Assembly (NCBI GenBank): GCA_002256345.1
Contig: NKIY01000010.1
Span: 124,001 to 188,000, forward strand
Source of the DNA: Bradyrhizobiaceae bacterium PARB1
Lineage (GTDB): Bacteria; Pseudomonadota; Alphaproteobacteria; Rhizobiales; Xanthobacteraceae
DNA: 64,000 nucleotides
Direction of reading: 5' to 3'
In this document: one piece after another, positions 27,588 to 36,926 of the stretch
Layout: every line of letters starts with the position of its first letter
Position numbering within the stretch: position 1 is the first letter of the stretch
Made by a program: the position numbers and the translations under genes
The notes under the pieces: model-generated
Databases searched by the model: none
What the model saw: only the letters and a program-made list of their open reading frames with translations
Told to the model about the DNA's origin: nothing

Positions 27588-28490
27588 TCAGCCTCGCTTC
27601 CGCAGGCGTGGATTGATGGCGTCATTGATGCCGTCGCCGATCAGGCTGATGGCAAGCACGGCGACGAAGATGGCGAGGCCGGGGAAGGTCACGGTCCACC
27701 AGGCATCGAGCACGTAGTTGCGGTTCTGGCCAAGCATCAGGCCCCAGCTCATAGTGTTGGGATCGCCGAGGCCGAGAAAGCTGAGGCCGCCCTCGAACAG
27801 GATGGCGACGCCGATGGCGAGCGTTGCGGAGACGATGATCGGCGGCAGCGCATTGGGTAGCACGACGCGCAGAATGAGATGGCCGTTACCGCCACCGGCG
27901 GCGCGCGATGCCTTGACGAAATCGAGATTGCGAAGCCGCAGGAATTCGGCGCGGGTGAGGCGCGCTGCCGAAGGCCAGCTGACGACGCCGATGGCGATGG
28001 TCACCACGGTCAGGGTTTGGCCGAACAGAGTGACCAGCACCATCGCGAAGAGCAGCGGTGGCAGAATCTGGAAGAATTCGGTGATCTTGACCAGTGCGGT
28101 GTCGATCGGGCCGCCGAAGAAACCGGCCAGCGAGCCGATGGTGACGCCGATCACGATGGTGATGATGGCCGCGGTGCCGCCCACGGTCAGCGTGGCGCGG
28201 CCGCCTTGCAACAGGCCGGCAAGCACGTCGCGGCCGAGATAGTCGGTACCGAGCCAGGCATCGGCATCAGGGGGCGTGAAGGGCGCGCCGGCGATGTCGA
28301 TGGGATCGACGCCATAGAGATGCGGGCCGAAGATGGTGGCCAGGACGATGATGAACAGCACGGCCGCACCAGCAACGCCCGAGGGACTGCGCGCAAACTG
28401 GCGCAGTGCGGCAGCCATGGGCGAGGCACCGGCCTGCGTCGGCAGCGCGGTCTTGTCGGGCCGGATAGCGGTGGTCTCAATGGTAGTCAT
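27588..28490 (-). CDS. DppC/OppC-type ABC permease
   Basis: Inner-membrane permease of 300 residues. The N-terminal membrane span is AVLFIIVLATIFGP. The cytoplasmic coupling motif EFLRLRNLDFVKASRAAGGGNGHLILRVVLPNALPPI is typical of DppC. It overlaps the upstream permease by four bases and lies 3 bases before the first ATPase gene. Confidence 0.93.
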   Translation of the reverse strand: MTTIETTAIRPDKTALPTQAGASPMAAALRQFARSPSGVAGAAVLFIIVLATIFGPHLYGVDPIDIAGAPFTPPDADAWLGTDYLGRDVLAGLLQGGRATLTVGGTAAIITIVIGVTIGSLAGFFGGPIDTALVKITEFFQILPPLLFAMVLVTLFGQTLTVVTIAIGVVSWPSAARLTRAEFLRLRNLDFVKASRAAGGGNGHLILRVVLPNALPPIIVSATLAIGVAILFEGGLSFLGLGDPNTMSWGLMLGQNRNYVLDAWWTVTFPGLAIFVAVLAISLIGDGINDAINPRLRKRG

Positions 28491-29467
28491 CGGCTTCCCG
28501 AACGGATGCGCGGATCGACCAGGCGATAGACCAGATCGGTGATGATGTTGGCGGCCATCACGATGACCGCGGAGAAGAACAACACGGCGAGGAGGGTCGG
28601 ATAGTCGCGGCGCAGGATAGAGTCGAACACAAGGCGGCCCATGCCGGGCCAGGAGAATACCGTTTCCACCAGCACGGCGCCGGCGAACAGATGACCAAAT
28701 TGCAGACCGGCCACGGTGACAATGGGGATCAACGTGTTACGCAGCGCATGCTTGCCGATCACGATGACCTCCGGCAGTCCCTTCGCCCGCGCGGTGCGCA
28801 CGTAGTCGGCGGTCAACGCGTCGATCATGTTGATGCGGGCGAGGCGGCTGTACTGCGCGAGATAGACGAAGCCGAGCGTCGTTGCCGGCAGGATGAGATG
28901 CTTGAGGACGTCGAGCACATAGGCGAAGCCGGCTTTGGGGCGCGCAACGTCGGTCATGCCGGTGACGGGCAGGATCGGCCATATCGAGCCGAACAACAGA
29001 ATCAGCATCAGTCCGGTCCAGAACACCGGCGCGGCATAGCCGGCTAGCGAAACGATTGTGACGCCCTGGCTGAACAGGCCGTTCGGCTTGCGGGCGCTGA
29101 TGACGCCGAGCAACGTGCCGATCGTTACCGAGATCACAAGCGCTGACAGCACCAGATAGAGCGTTGCCGGGACGCGATGGGCAATGAGATTGAGCACCGG
29201 TTCGTTGAAATAATAAGAATAGCCGAAGTCGCCGGTAGCGACCTTGCCGAGATAGGTGAAGAGCTGCTCGAGCATGCTCTTGTCGAGCCCGTATTTGATC
29301 CGCAGCGCGGCGATTACCTCGGCGGAGGTGCCGCCCATCTCGCCGGCGATCACCATCACGGGATCGCCGGGCGCGGTGTGGATCAGGCAGAAATTGAGGA
29401 CCAGCACGGCGAGTAGCAGGCCGAACGCATTGGCCAGTTGCCTGAGAAAATGGAGTGTGAGGTTCAT
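28487..29467 (-). CDS. DppB/OppB-type ABC permease
   Basis: Permease of 326 residues, opening LTLHFLRQLANAFGLLLAVLVLNF and carrying the coupling motif ALTADYVRTARAKGLPEVIVIGKHALRNTLIPI. The ATG at 29467 is placed where the DppB fold begins, so the 19 upstream in-frame residues are rejected. It begins 32 bases after the receptor gene and overlaps DppC-type by four bases. Confidence 0.93.
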   Translation of the reverse strand: MNLTLHFLRQLANAFGLLLAVLVLNFCLIHTAPGDPVMVIAGEMGGTSAEVIAALRIKYGLDKSMLEQLFTYLGKVATGDFGYSYYFNEPVLNLIAHRVPATLYLVLSALVISVTIGTLLGVISARKPNGLFSQGVTIVSLAGYAAPVFWTGLMLILLFGSIWPILPVTGMTDVARPKAGFAYVLDVLKHLILPATTLGFVYLAQYSRLARINMIDALTADYVRTARAKGLPEVIVIGKHALRNTLIPIVTVAGLQFGHLFAGAVLVETVFSWPGMGRLVFDSILRRDYPTLLAVLFFSAVIVMAANIITDLVYRLVDPRIRSGSR

Positions 29468-29499
29468 GGTGCCGGCCCCTTCGGGAAACGCCGTGGACC

Positions 29500-31128
29500 T
29501 CAGGTCCGCGGCGGGACCTCCCAATAGAGTTCATCGAGCGGTGACATCATGCCCCAGATCGAGGTGGGCAATCCGCCGAGGCCCTTGGAGAAGGCGTTGT
29601 GATAGGGCACTGCATTGATGAAATAGATCGGAGCATCGGTGACGACGGTCTTCTGGAAGTCCGAATACAGCGCCTTGCGCTTCTCTGGCGACGTTTCCTG
29701 TGCAGCCTTGGCCAGCAGGTCGTCCACCTTGGGATTGCTGTATTGCTGGGTATTCGACCAGATGATGCCCTTGCGGATATTGCTGCTAAGATAGGTGCGA
29801 TCGACACCGATCACCGGGTCGCCCCAGTTGAAGACGGTGTCCATGGTGAGGTCGAAGTCGTAATTCGAGACACGCTGAGCCCACGTCGGGAAGTCAGCTG
29901 CGGCGCGGACTTCGAGATTGATGCCGGCTCGCTTGAGCTGCGAGCGCAGATACTCGGCCACATTGCGCTGCTGCTCGTCGCTGCCCGGGATGTAGTCGAT
30001 GGTCAGCGTCATCCGCGAACCGTCCGGCTTCTTGGTGAGTCCAGCGTCGTCGAGCAGCTTCTGCGACTTCGCGAGATCGAGCTTGTACATCTCGACGCCG
30101 GGCTCATCGAGCGGTGAACCGGGCGCGATCGGGCTGGTCGCGACCTTGGCCTTGCCGTTCATCAGCTTGCCGGTGATGAAGTCGCGGTTGGCGGCATAGG
30201 CGATGGCCTGGCGGACGCGCACATCGTCAAGCGGCTTCTTTTTGGTGTTGAAAGCGAGCCAGTTGACCGGGCCGACGCCGTCAAAGCCCTTGTTGGTGAT
30301 GACGACACTTGGCATCTTTTCGATACGTTCGATGTCGCGCACGCCGGCGACGAAGGGCAAGACATTGACGTCGCCTCGTTCCAGCGAAACGACGGCAGCA
30401 TTGGCGTCCGACACCAGCCTCACAACAATCTTGTCGAGCTTGGGCCGGCCGGGGATGAAGAATTTGTCGAATTTCTCCAACGTATAGAATTCGCCCTGCT
30501 TGTAGTCGGTGAGGCGATAGGGGCCGGAGCCCACCGGCTTGAGATTGGCCGGGTGCGACTTGACGTCCTGGCCGTCACCATAGACGTGTTTCGGCAGGAT
30601 CGGCATCAACGCAGGCGACATCGCCAGCAGCAGCGCCGGATGCGGATGCTTGAGGCGAATGATCGCGGTGAGCGGATCGGGCGTATCGACCTTGTCCACC
30701 GCGGCCAGCATGGTCTGGAACGGGTGATTGGACTTGATGGTCATGATCGAGAAGGCGACGTCCTCGGACGTGACCGGTTTGCCGTCGTGGAACAGCGCGT
30801 TGTCGACCAGCTTCAACGTCACCGAGAGGCCGTCTGCCGACGTTTCCCACGACTTGGCGAGATAGGGCTGCGGCTTCCAATTGTCATCATAGCGCAGCGG
30901 GCTGGCGAAAATCTGGCTCGATGGCATCGCGGTGGCCATGCCCGACTGCACGGCGCCGTTGAAATGGCGCGGCACCTGAGTGGAGGCCACCACCACCGTG
31001 CCGCCATCCGCGGCGAGAGCGGGCTTGATACTAGGTGCGATGGCGGTCGCCGCCAGAGCGAGGCCAAGCGCGACGGTGAGAAGAGAGGCTTTCAGCGAGC
31101 GGGGTCGGTCAGACCGGGTCGAAGACAT
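29500..31128 (-). CDS. Peptide-type ABC transporter substrate-binding protein (SBP family 5)
   Basis: Periplasmic receptor of 542 residues, the usual size for family 5. It has a basic signal peptide (about 1-39, ending KPALA) and the characteristic WETSADGLSVTLKLVDNALFHDGKPVTSEDVAFS block. The family binds peptides but also opines, nickel, glutathione and various amines. It is third in the operon, 14 bases after the CobW-type gene, so the importer is expressed with the amidohydrolase. The ligand is unknown. Confidence 0.93.
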   Translation of the reverse strand: MSSTRSDRPRSLKASLLTVALGLALAATAIAPSIKPALAADGGTVVVASTQVPRHFNGAVQSGMATAMPSSQIFASPLRYDDNWKPQPYLAKSWETSADGLSVTLKLVDNALFHDGKPVTSEDVAFSIMTIKSNHPFQTMLAAVDKVDTPDPLTAIIRLKHPHPALLLAMSPALMPILPKHVYGDGQDVKSHPANLKPVGSGPYRLTDYKQGEFYTLEKFDKFFIPGRPKLDKIVVRLVSDANAAVVSLERGDVNVLPFVAGVRDIERIEKMPSVVITNKGFDGVGPVNWLAFNTKKKPLDDVRVRQAIAYAANRDFITGKLMNGKAKVATSPIAPGSPLDEPGVEMYKLDLAKSQKLLDDAGLTKKPDGSRMTLTIDYIPGSDEQQRNVAEYLRSQLKRAGINLEVRAAADFPTWAQRVSNYDFDLTMDTVFNWGDPVIGVDRTYLSSNIRKGIIWSNTQQYSNPKVDDLLAKAAQETSPEKRKALYSDFQKTVVTDAPIYFINAVPYHNAFSKGLGGLPTSIWGMMSPLDELYWEVPPRT

Positions 31129-31142
31129 GGAGTGTCCTTCTC

Positions 31143-32132
31143 TCAGAGGGTGAATGTGGCTTGCCGGTGGTTGGTGTCCGCCGTTGTCACGGAATTCGAT
31201 TGAACGAGGGCGGCGTCGAGGATCGTATCGAGCCGGTCCGTGTCGGGCAGCGCATCGGTGCCGACGCCAACAAGCAGGATGCCACTGTCTTGCGACAGGC
31301 CATCAGGTAACGGCGTCAGCATCCAGTCCTGTCCGATCATTTGCAGCAACCAAGGGGATACGTTGTCGGCGAAGCGGCACGTGCCTTTCAGCCTCAGCAA
31401 TTGCGGCGGTAACGCTTTGAGTGCTTTGGCCAATGCATCGCGATCGAAAGCGCCGGTCCGGACATAGGACCAACGGCGGAAGTTCAGCTCGTGGTCAGTA
31501 CGATTTCCATTCGCGGCATTGAAACGCGAGGCTGGCTTGAACGTGCCGTCCGGCAGGCCGGGTAGGCTATGTTCGGTCGTCTCGACGATCGCGACACCAG
31601 GGCGCAATGCGGTGATTGTGCTACGCGTGGCATCGACTGCGGCGCGGTCCAGCAGATCGACCTTGGTGAGCAGTACGAGATTGGCGCGGTCGAACTGTCC
31701 GCGCACGGTATCGCCGACACGGGTGTCGTCCAGCAGGTTTGCGATGCGCGAAGCGTCCGCCAGTACAATTACCGCATTCAGCCGCAGGCTGGGCTCTACC
31801 AGCGCAATCTCGGCGATGCGCCAGGGATCGCCGACGCCGGAGGCTTCGATGATGATATGGTCGAATACGGTGCCGCCGTCGAGGACGCGGCCGAGCGTAT
31901 CGAGAAAGCCGCTTCCGATGCTGCAGCAGACGCAGCCATTGGCCAACGTCATGGTCTCGCCATCGTGCTTTGCGATCAGCGCCGCATCGATATTTACCGC
32001 GCCAAAATCATTCACCAGCACGGCATAGCGCCCGTTGGCGCTGCGCAGCAGGTGGTTCAGATAGGTCGTCTTGCCGGCGCCGAGAAAGCCGCCGATCACC
32101 GTCACAGGTGTTTTGTAGTGCGACGCCATCAT
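31143..32132 (-). CDS. CobW/COG0523-family GTP-binding protein (putative metallochaperone)
   Basis: G3E GTPase of 329 residues. The P-loop is GGFLGAGKTTYLN (about 14-26), followed by the metal-binding CxCC motif in ANGCVCCSIGSG, EASGVGDP and the NKxD-like TKVD. The C-terminal CobW_C domain contains ALPPQLLRLKGTCRF. Family members hand zinc, iron or cobalt to enzymes. The ATG at 32132 overlaps the amidohydrolase stop (ATGA), although the frame is open much further. Co-translation with a metal-dependent amidohydrolase suggests that it loads that enzyme (inference). Confidence 0.92.
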   Translation of the reverse strand: MMASHYKTPVTVIGGFLGAGKTTYLNHLLRSANGRYAVLVNDFGAVNIDAALIAKHDGETMTLANGCVCCSIGSGFLDTLGRVLDGGTVFDHIIIEASGVGDPWRIAEIALVEPSLRLNAVIVLADASRIANLLDDTRVGDTVRGQFDRANLVLLTKVDLLDRAAVDATRSTITALRPGVAIVETTEHSLPGLPDGTFKPASRFNAANGNRTDHELNFRRWSYVRTGAFDRDALAKALKALPPQLLRLKGTCRFADNVSPWLLQMIGQDWMLTPLPDGLSQDSGILLVGVGTDALPDTDRLDTILDAALVQSNSVTTADTNHRQATFTL

Positions 32133-33772
32133 GCCCGGGGCGCTTCCCGGATAATACCACCGACCACGGTGCCCCAGATATTGATATCCTTGATCGTCTC
32201 CGGCGCGACCTCGAGCGGATCGGCGTCGAGCACGACGAAGTCGGCATATTTGCCAGTTTCGATGCTGCCGACGAGATGGTCGAGCTTCAAAGTATAAGCA
32301 GCATCGATGGTGATGGCGTCGAGCGCCTGCTGCACGGTGAGCGCCTCGGTCTCCTTCCCGAGCACGCGGCCCGACGAGGTCACGCGATTGACGGCGCACC
32401 ATGCGGTGAATAATGGGCTCAGCGGCGTCACCGGCGCATCGGAGTGAATCGCAAAGGGCACACCCGCGCGTAAAGCCGTGCCTGTGGCGTCGAGGCGATG
32501 GGCGCGCTCCGGGCCTATGGTGAGATCGTAATGCGAATCGCCCCAGTAGTAGACGTGGTTGGCGAAAAGATTCACGCACATGCCGAGCGTTTTCATGCGC
32601 TTGAATTGCGCGGCATCGGCCATCTGGCAATGCTGCAACGTATGGCGATGATCGGGCATCGGCGTCGCGATCTGCGCGGCCTCGATCGCTTCGAGTGCGA
32701 CTTCAGTGGCTTCGTCGCCATTGGTGTGGATATGCATCTGGATGCCGGCCGCATGATAGGTGGCGACGATGCCGGGCAGTTCTTCCGGCGCGATGTACCA
32801 GAGGCCGTTGGGTGCGCCGTTGTGATAGCCGGGCCAGCGCAAGCGCGCGGTAAAACCCTGGATCGAGCCATCGACCACCAGCTTGACGATGCCGTAATGC
32901 AGCTTGTCGTTATTGGTCGCCTTCAGCGCCTTGACCTTCTCCACGCCTGCGTCCGGGCTGTGCGAGACCGATGCCATCGCCGGCACGAGGCGCACCGAAA
33001 AATCATCGCGGCGGCTGGCGGCGCGATAGACCTCGACGGTGAGGTCGGCGAGATCGTTGTGCAAATCGGTGACGGTGGTAACGCCCTGCACGCAGCAGGA
33101 CGATGCGTAGCGATTTACATCATCAGCGGTGAGATTACCGGAAAGCGGATTGCTGCCGAGCACGCGGAACACGCGAAAGCGCGCGGCGATGCCCTGCACT
33201 TCGCCGGAAGGCTCGCCGTCCTTGCCCATCACAACGCCGGAGATGTTCGTAGTTCGATCGAGTTCGGCGCGCTGCAGCACCAGCGTGTTGACATTGCTGA
33301 TATGGAAGCTCGCATGCACTACCATGATCGGCCGCGTGGTGGAGACGCGGTCGAGATCCTGGCGGGCGAGCGAGATGCTGCCGATATGCAAGGGATCAAA
33401 ACCCCATGCGAAGAGCGGTGCGTCGGGGTCGGTCATCGTCTTTTCGGCTTCCAGCAGGCGCGCGACGATGGCGTCTATATCTGGCAGGCCTTTCACCACT
33501 TTGCCTTCGGGCGAGCGGCGGTCGAAGGCGCCCACATAAGGTAGCGACCACATCATGCCTTCCATGATGTGGCTGTGGCCTTCGACAAAGCCGGGCAGCA
33601 GCACCTTGTCCTTGAAACGGTCGTCGACCTTGCCGCCGAGGCTGGCAAGTTCATCAAGGCTGCCGACGGCGACGATGCGGCCCTCGCGCACTGCAACATG
33701 CGTGGCTGCAGGGCGCGAAGGATTCATGGTCACGATCTTGCGGGCGGAAAAAACAACCGTATCCTTGCTCAC
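32129..33772 (-). CDS. YtcJ-type metal-dependent amidohydrolase
   Basis: Amidohydrolase-superfamily enzyme of 547 residues. The metal-binding HxH is in PGFVEGHSHIMEG near 70, further ligands are in IHTNGDEATE and the C-terminal FAIHSDAPVTP, and the end DFVVLDADPLEV closes the beta-sandwich domain. It hydrolyses an amide or related C-N bond, substrate unknown. I place the start at GTG 33772 (VSKDTVVFSARKIVTMNP), with GGGGA upstream; longer frames would run through the repeat operator at 33807-33872. It is the first gene of the seven-gene operon. Confidence 0.9.
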   Translation of the reverse strand: MSKDTVVFSARKIVTMNPSRPAATHVAVREGRIVAVGSLDELASLGGKVDDRFKDKVLLPGFVEGHSHIMEGMMWSLPYVGAFDRRSPEGKVVKGLPDIDAIVARLLEAEKTMTDPDAPLFAWGFDPLHIGSISLARQDLDRVSTTRPIMVVHASFHISNVNTLVLQRAELDRTTNISGVVMGKDGEPSGEVQGIAARFRVFRVLGSNPLSGNLTADDVNRYASSCCVQGVTTVTDLHNDLADLTVEVYRAASRRDDFSVRLVPAMASVSHSPDAGVEKVKALKATNNDKLHYGIVKLVVDGSIQGFTARLRWPGYHNGAPNGLWYIAPEELPGIVATYHAAGIQMHIHTNGDEATEVALEAIEAAQIATPMPDHRHTLQHCQMADAAQFKRMKTLGMCVNLFANHVYYWGDSHYDLTIGPERAHRLDATGTALRAGVPFAIHSDAPVTPLSPLFTAWCAVNRVTSSGRVLGKETEALTVQQALDAITIDAAYTLKLDHLVGSIETGKYADFVVLDADPLEVAPETIKDINIWGTVVGGIIREAPRA

Positions 33773-33806
33773 TTGACCATCCCCAGTTTCCGTTACGGGA
33801 GCGTGA

Positions 33807-33872
33807 GGCCAGTCACTGCTCCGAGCCAGCGCCAGATCGGATGCACGAATGGGGCCAGTCATGCAGACTGGC
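33807..33872. promoter_or_regulatory. GGCCAGTCA direct repeat plus inverted repeat, probable MocR operator
   Basis: GGCCAGTCA occurs at 33807-33815 and again at 33853-33861, 46 bases apart. The second copy is also the left arm of a perfect dyad GCCAGTC-N5-GACTGGC (33854-33872). It lies between the divergent amidohydrolase operon (start 33772) and MocR gene (start about 33948). MocR regulators such as PdxR and GabR commonly bind direct repeats; binding here is inference. A related dyad occurs at 36370. Confidence 0.7.
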
Positions 33873-33947
33873 ATAGTCAGTTTGGCGTGGCTCTTGCTTT
33901 GCGTTTGGATCTGCGGTCGTGGGCGTCAGCTCTGTGTGCCGGAATTA

Positions 33948-35504
33948 ATGGGGGCGGTGATGGCGAATCCGGGGAGAACAACCAAGGCCGCACTGGCGGA
34001 CGGCCGTTCCGGGGCGTCCGGCATTGGCGATGCGCTGTTCTGGGGCTCCCTGTTCCAGGGGCTGGATCGTCGCGGCCCGTTCCTGCAGCTGCAAATTCGC
34101 CAGCTGATTTGCACCGCCATTGAGGAAGGTCGTCTCGCGCTCGGTGTGCGGATGCCGTCGAGCCGCGAGTTGGCAACTTTGCTCGACGTCTCGCGCAATA
34201 CAGTCGTGATTGCCTACGAACAGCTCGTCGATCAGAATTTTCTTATTTCCCGTGAGCGAAGCGGCTTCTATGTCGCAGGTCTTCCCAAGCATTTGGGCAC
34301 GCAACGTGAACTTCGTGCGGCGCCCGATGACACCGGAGCGGCGCGCTGGGCCGATCGTTTTGCAGTGCGGCCGTCAGGTCATCGTAACATCGTCAAACCA
34401 CTCAACTGGCAGGACTATCCGTATCCGTTCATCTTCGGCCAGTTCGATCCCAGCTTGTTCCCGACCAATGACTGGCGCGAAAGCGCGCGCGCCGCGCTCA
34501 GCGTGCTGGAGATCAACAACTGGGCGCGCGACCTGATTGACGAGGACGATCCGGCGCTGATTGAGCAACTGCGGCTGCAGGTGCTGCCGCGCCGCGGTAT
34601 CCGCGCGCGGCCGGACGAGATCATGATGACCATGGGCGCGCAGCATGCGCTCTATCTAATCGCGCGGCTTTTCACCAAGCCGGGAACGCGGGTCGGCATG
34701 GAAGATCCCGGCTATCCAGATGCGCGCAACATTTTTGGCATACTGACGGAGAACATCGTTCCGCTGGCTGTGGATGGCGATGGCATGGTGCTGGGCGAGG
34801 GGGTCGAGAGTTGTGATCTCGCTTATGTCACCGCCGGGCACCAGTGCCCGACCACGGCAGTGATGCCCGAGGCGCGGCGGCTGGCGCTGTTGCGCAAGGC
34901 GCATGAGCGCGACATCGTTCTCATTGAGGACGATTATGAAAGCGAGCTGATTCAGGAAGGGCCTGCACTGCCGCCGCTGATGAGCCTCGATCGCAATGAT
35001 CGCGTGCTCTATGTCGGTAGTCTGTCCAAGGCGCTCGCGCCGGGCCTGCGCCTAGGTTACGTGACCGCGCCGGCGCCCGTTATTCGTGAACTCCGCGCGC
35101 TGCGGCGGCTGATGCTGCGGCATCCGCCACTAAACAATCAGCGTGTGGCGGCGCTGTTCATCGGTCTCGGCCATTATCGCTCGCATCTGCAGCGCGTGTC
35201 GCGCGTGCTCCTGGAGCGGGCACGGATTCTCGATCAACTGCTACCGCAGCATTTTGGCAATTGCAGTTTCGTACGCGGCGTCGGCAGCACTAGTTATTGG
35301 GTGACGGGGCCAAGTGGCTTCGATGCGACGGAGCTGGCCAAGGCGGCGCTGTCCGAAGGCGTGGTGATCGAGCCCGGCGATGTGTTCGCGATGACCAAGG
35401 GCAGCCGCACCAACAACTTCCGCCTCGGCTTCTCTTCGATCCGTAATGATCGCATCGAGCCGGGCATCGAGCGCCTTGGCCGTATCATTGCGCGGATGAC
35501 CTGA
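33948..35504 (+). CDS. MocR-family regulator (GntR winged helix fused to aminotransferase fold)
   Basis: About 518 residues. An N-terminal GntR helix-turn-helix (LQIRQLICTAIEEGRLALGVRMPSSRELATLLDVSRNTV) is joined to a class I aminotransferase domain. The PLP lysine is in LYVGSLSKALAPGLRLGY and the phosphate-binding arginine follows it. Such proteins sense amines, amino acids or PLP. ATG codons at 33948 and 33960 are both possible; the frame from 33849 adds a hydrophobic stretch foreign to the family. Divergent from the amidohydrolase operon and near an amine oxidase gene, it is the obvious regulator of this locus. Confidence 0.92.
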   Translation: MGAVMANPGRTTKAALADGRSGASGIGDALFWGSLFQGLDRRGPFLQLQIRQLICTAIEEGRLALGVRMPSSRELATLLDVSRNTVVIAYEQLVDQNFLISRERSGFYVAGLPKHLGTQRELRAAPDDTGAARWADRFAVRPSGHRNIVKPLNWQDYPYPFIFGQFDPSLFPTNDWRESARAALSVLEINNWARDLIDEDDPALIEQLRLQVLPRRGIRARPDEIMMTMGAQHALYLIARLFTKPGTRVGMEDPGYPDARNIFGILTENIVPLAVDGDGMVLGEGVESCDLAYVTAGHQCPTTAVMPEARRLALLRKAHERDIVLIEDDYESELIQEGPALPPLMSLDRNDRVLYVGSLSKALAPGLRLGYVTAPAPVIRELRALRRLMLRHPPLNNQRVAALFIGLGHYRSHLQRVSRVLLERARILDQLLPQHFGNCSFVRGVGSTSYWVTGPSGFDATELAKAALSEGVVIEPGDVFAMTKGSRTNNFRLGFSSIRNDRIEPGIERLGRIIARMT

Positions 35505-35508
35505 TCCG

Positions 35509-36291
35509 TCAGGTCAGTTCGCCGATGCCTTTGATCGCGCTCACGAGCGCGACGACGCCAAGGCTGGCGATGGAGACCTGGCGGTGCATCGTGTCGCTGC
35601 CGCGGCGGAAGGCAAGTTCGCCGAGCCGTGTGCCGAGCCACATCACAGGCAAGCCAAGCAGCGACAGGCCGACCGTGTGCAGATTCATCAGCCCAACGCT
35701 GACGAAGCTGACCGTGGCCGTGATGGAGGTCATCAGGAAGAACACCATCAGGGATGCGCGTGCTGCCCGGCGCGGCATCGGCAGCGACATGTAATAGGCC
35801 ACGACCGGGGGGCCGGGCATGGCGGCGAGGCCGTTGAAGAGGCCGGAGAAAAAGCCGGTGATGGAAGTCAGTGATCGCGGCGGCGTGTCGGGCAGGGCAA
35901 AGCCGCGCTTCAGGGCAAAGACGGCGAACAAGGTGATGGCGCTGATGGCGAGGCGTGCCGCCGGGGCGGAGATGGTACTGAGCACCAGCGTGCCGAGCGG
36001 CGAGCCGATGACGGCGCCGAGCGTCAGCCAGCGCAGCGACGGCCAGTCGCAGGCCTTCGAGGCCTGGCGGAAATCCATCAGGCTGCCGGCAAGCTGCAAG
36101 CCGATCGCGACCGGTACGGCTTCGGTGGGTTTCATGAACAGGCTGAGCAGCGGTACGGCAGCGAGCGCGAAGCCGAAGCCGGTATAGCCGCGCAGCACGG
36201 CGGCTGCGAAGATCGAGGCAATGGAGAGCAGCACCAGCTTCGGCGTCAGTGCCGCGCCGAGGTCGCTGATAGCGATCAAGAGATCGTGCAT
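35509..36291 (-). CDS. TauE/SafE (TSUP) family membrane exporter
   Basis: Polytopic membrane protein of 260 residues with two copies of the TSUP repeat, the first containing RGYTGFGFALAAVPLLSLF and the second GFFSGLFNGLAAMPGPPVV. Members move sulfite, sulfoacetate, taurine or other organic anions. The ATG at 36291 (MHDLLIAISDLG) is preferred over 36342. It is convergent with the MocR gene (4 bases between stops) and divergent from the SnoaL-like/oxidase pair across the 36370 dyad. Confidence 0.88.
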   Translation of the reverse strand: MHDLLIAISDLGAALTPKLVLLSIASIFAAAVLRGYTGFGFALAAVPLLSLFMKPTEAVPVAIGLQLAGSLMDFRQASKACDWPSLRWLTLGAVIGSPLGTLVLSTISAPAARLAISAITLFAVFALKRGFALPDTPPRSLTSITGFFSGLFNGLAAMPGPPVVAYYMSLPMPRRAARASLMVFFLMTSITATVSFVSVGLMNLHTVGLSLLGLPVMWLGTRLGELAFRRGSDTMHRQVSIASLGVVALVSAIKGIGELT

Positions 36292-36369
36292 GTCCGTCCA
36301 GCCTTCGTCAGGCCGCCACCATGGCGGCGTGGGCTGGAACATGCAGGGCCAGCGTCACATAGATGTTTG

Positions 36370-36388
36370 GGCCAGATCAGGTCTGGCC
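36370..36388. promoter_or_regulatory. Dyad with GGCCAG half-sites, second probable MocR operator
   Basis: Perfect inverted repeat GGCCAGA (36370-36376), five bases, TCTGGCC (36382-36388). It lies in the 221-base gap between the divergent TSUP gene and the SnoaL-like gene. The GGCCAG half-site is shared with the repeats at 33807-33872, though arm spacing differs by two bases. Confidence 0.6.
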
Positions 36389-36512
36389 GGGTGGTTGGGG
36401 GCAACTGGCCCTAAGCGCGCGGCCATGCCGCTGGCAACCTCAAGTCATCATCGGCCCGCCGTGTCGATACCTATGTCCAGAATCGTATGTCCCTGATCGA
36501 GAGAGCCTTGCA

Positions 36513-36914
36513 ATGTCCGAACCGTCAGCGCGCCACCAGCTTCTCGTCACGCTGTTCGAGGCGTTCAACCGCCACGACGCCGATGGCGTGATGGCCTGCA
36601 TGACCGATGACATCATGTTCGATACGGCCGTCGGCGCGGAGATGTATGGCAACCGCGTCACTGGCAGCTCCGACGTGAAGGCTGCGTTCGAGCAGGTCTG
36701 GGGCGGCATGCCCGATGTGAGCTGGACCTGCACATCGCATAGCGTGTTCGGCGACCGTGGCCTGTCGGAATGGATTTTCCGCGGCACAGCCGCCAATGGC
36801 ACGCGCATCGAGGCCGAGGGGTGCGACCTCTTTACCTTCACGGGCGACAAGATCTCGCGCAAGAGCGCTTTCCGTAAGGATCGGCAGCCGCTGCCTGCCA
36901 AGGCGACGTCGTAA
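36513..36914 (+). CDS. SnoaL-like / NTF2-fold protein
   Basis: A 133-residue alpha+beta barrel protein. The segment LFEAFNRHDADGVMACMTDDIMFDTAVGAEMYGNRVTG is typical of SnoaL-like polyketide-cyclase relatives, which isomerise or bind small ligands. The ATG at 36513 is chosen by homology; the frame upstream to 36363 is unlike the family and crosses the dyad. It precedes the FAD oxidase by 12 bases. The actual reaction is unknown. Confidence 0.85.
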   Translation: MSEPSARHQLLVTLFEAFNRHDADGVMACMTDDIMFDTAVGAEMYGNRVTGSSDVKAAFEQVWGGMPDVSWTCTSHSVFGDRGLSEWIFRGTAANGTRIEAEGCDLFTFTGDKISRKSAFRKDRQPLPAKATS

Positions 36915-36926
36915 GGAGGCGCTCTC

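Noticed and set aside
32133-32630. Upstream extension of the CobW-type gene
   Set aside because: The extension lies wholly inside the amidohydrolase gene in another frame, and the ATG at 32132 with its ATGA overlap begins exactly at the GTPase fold.
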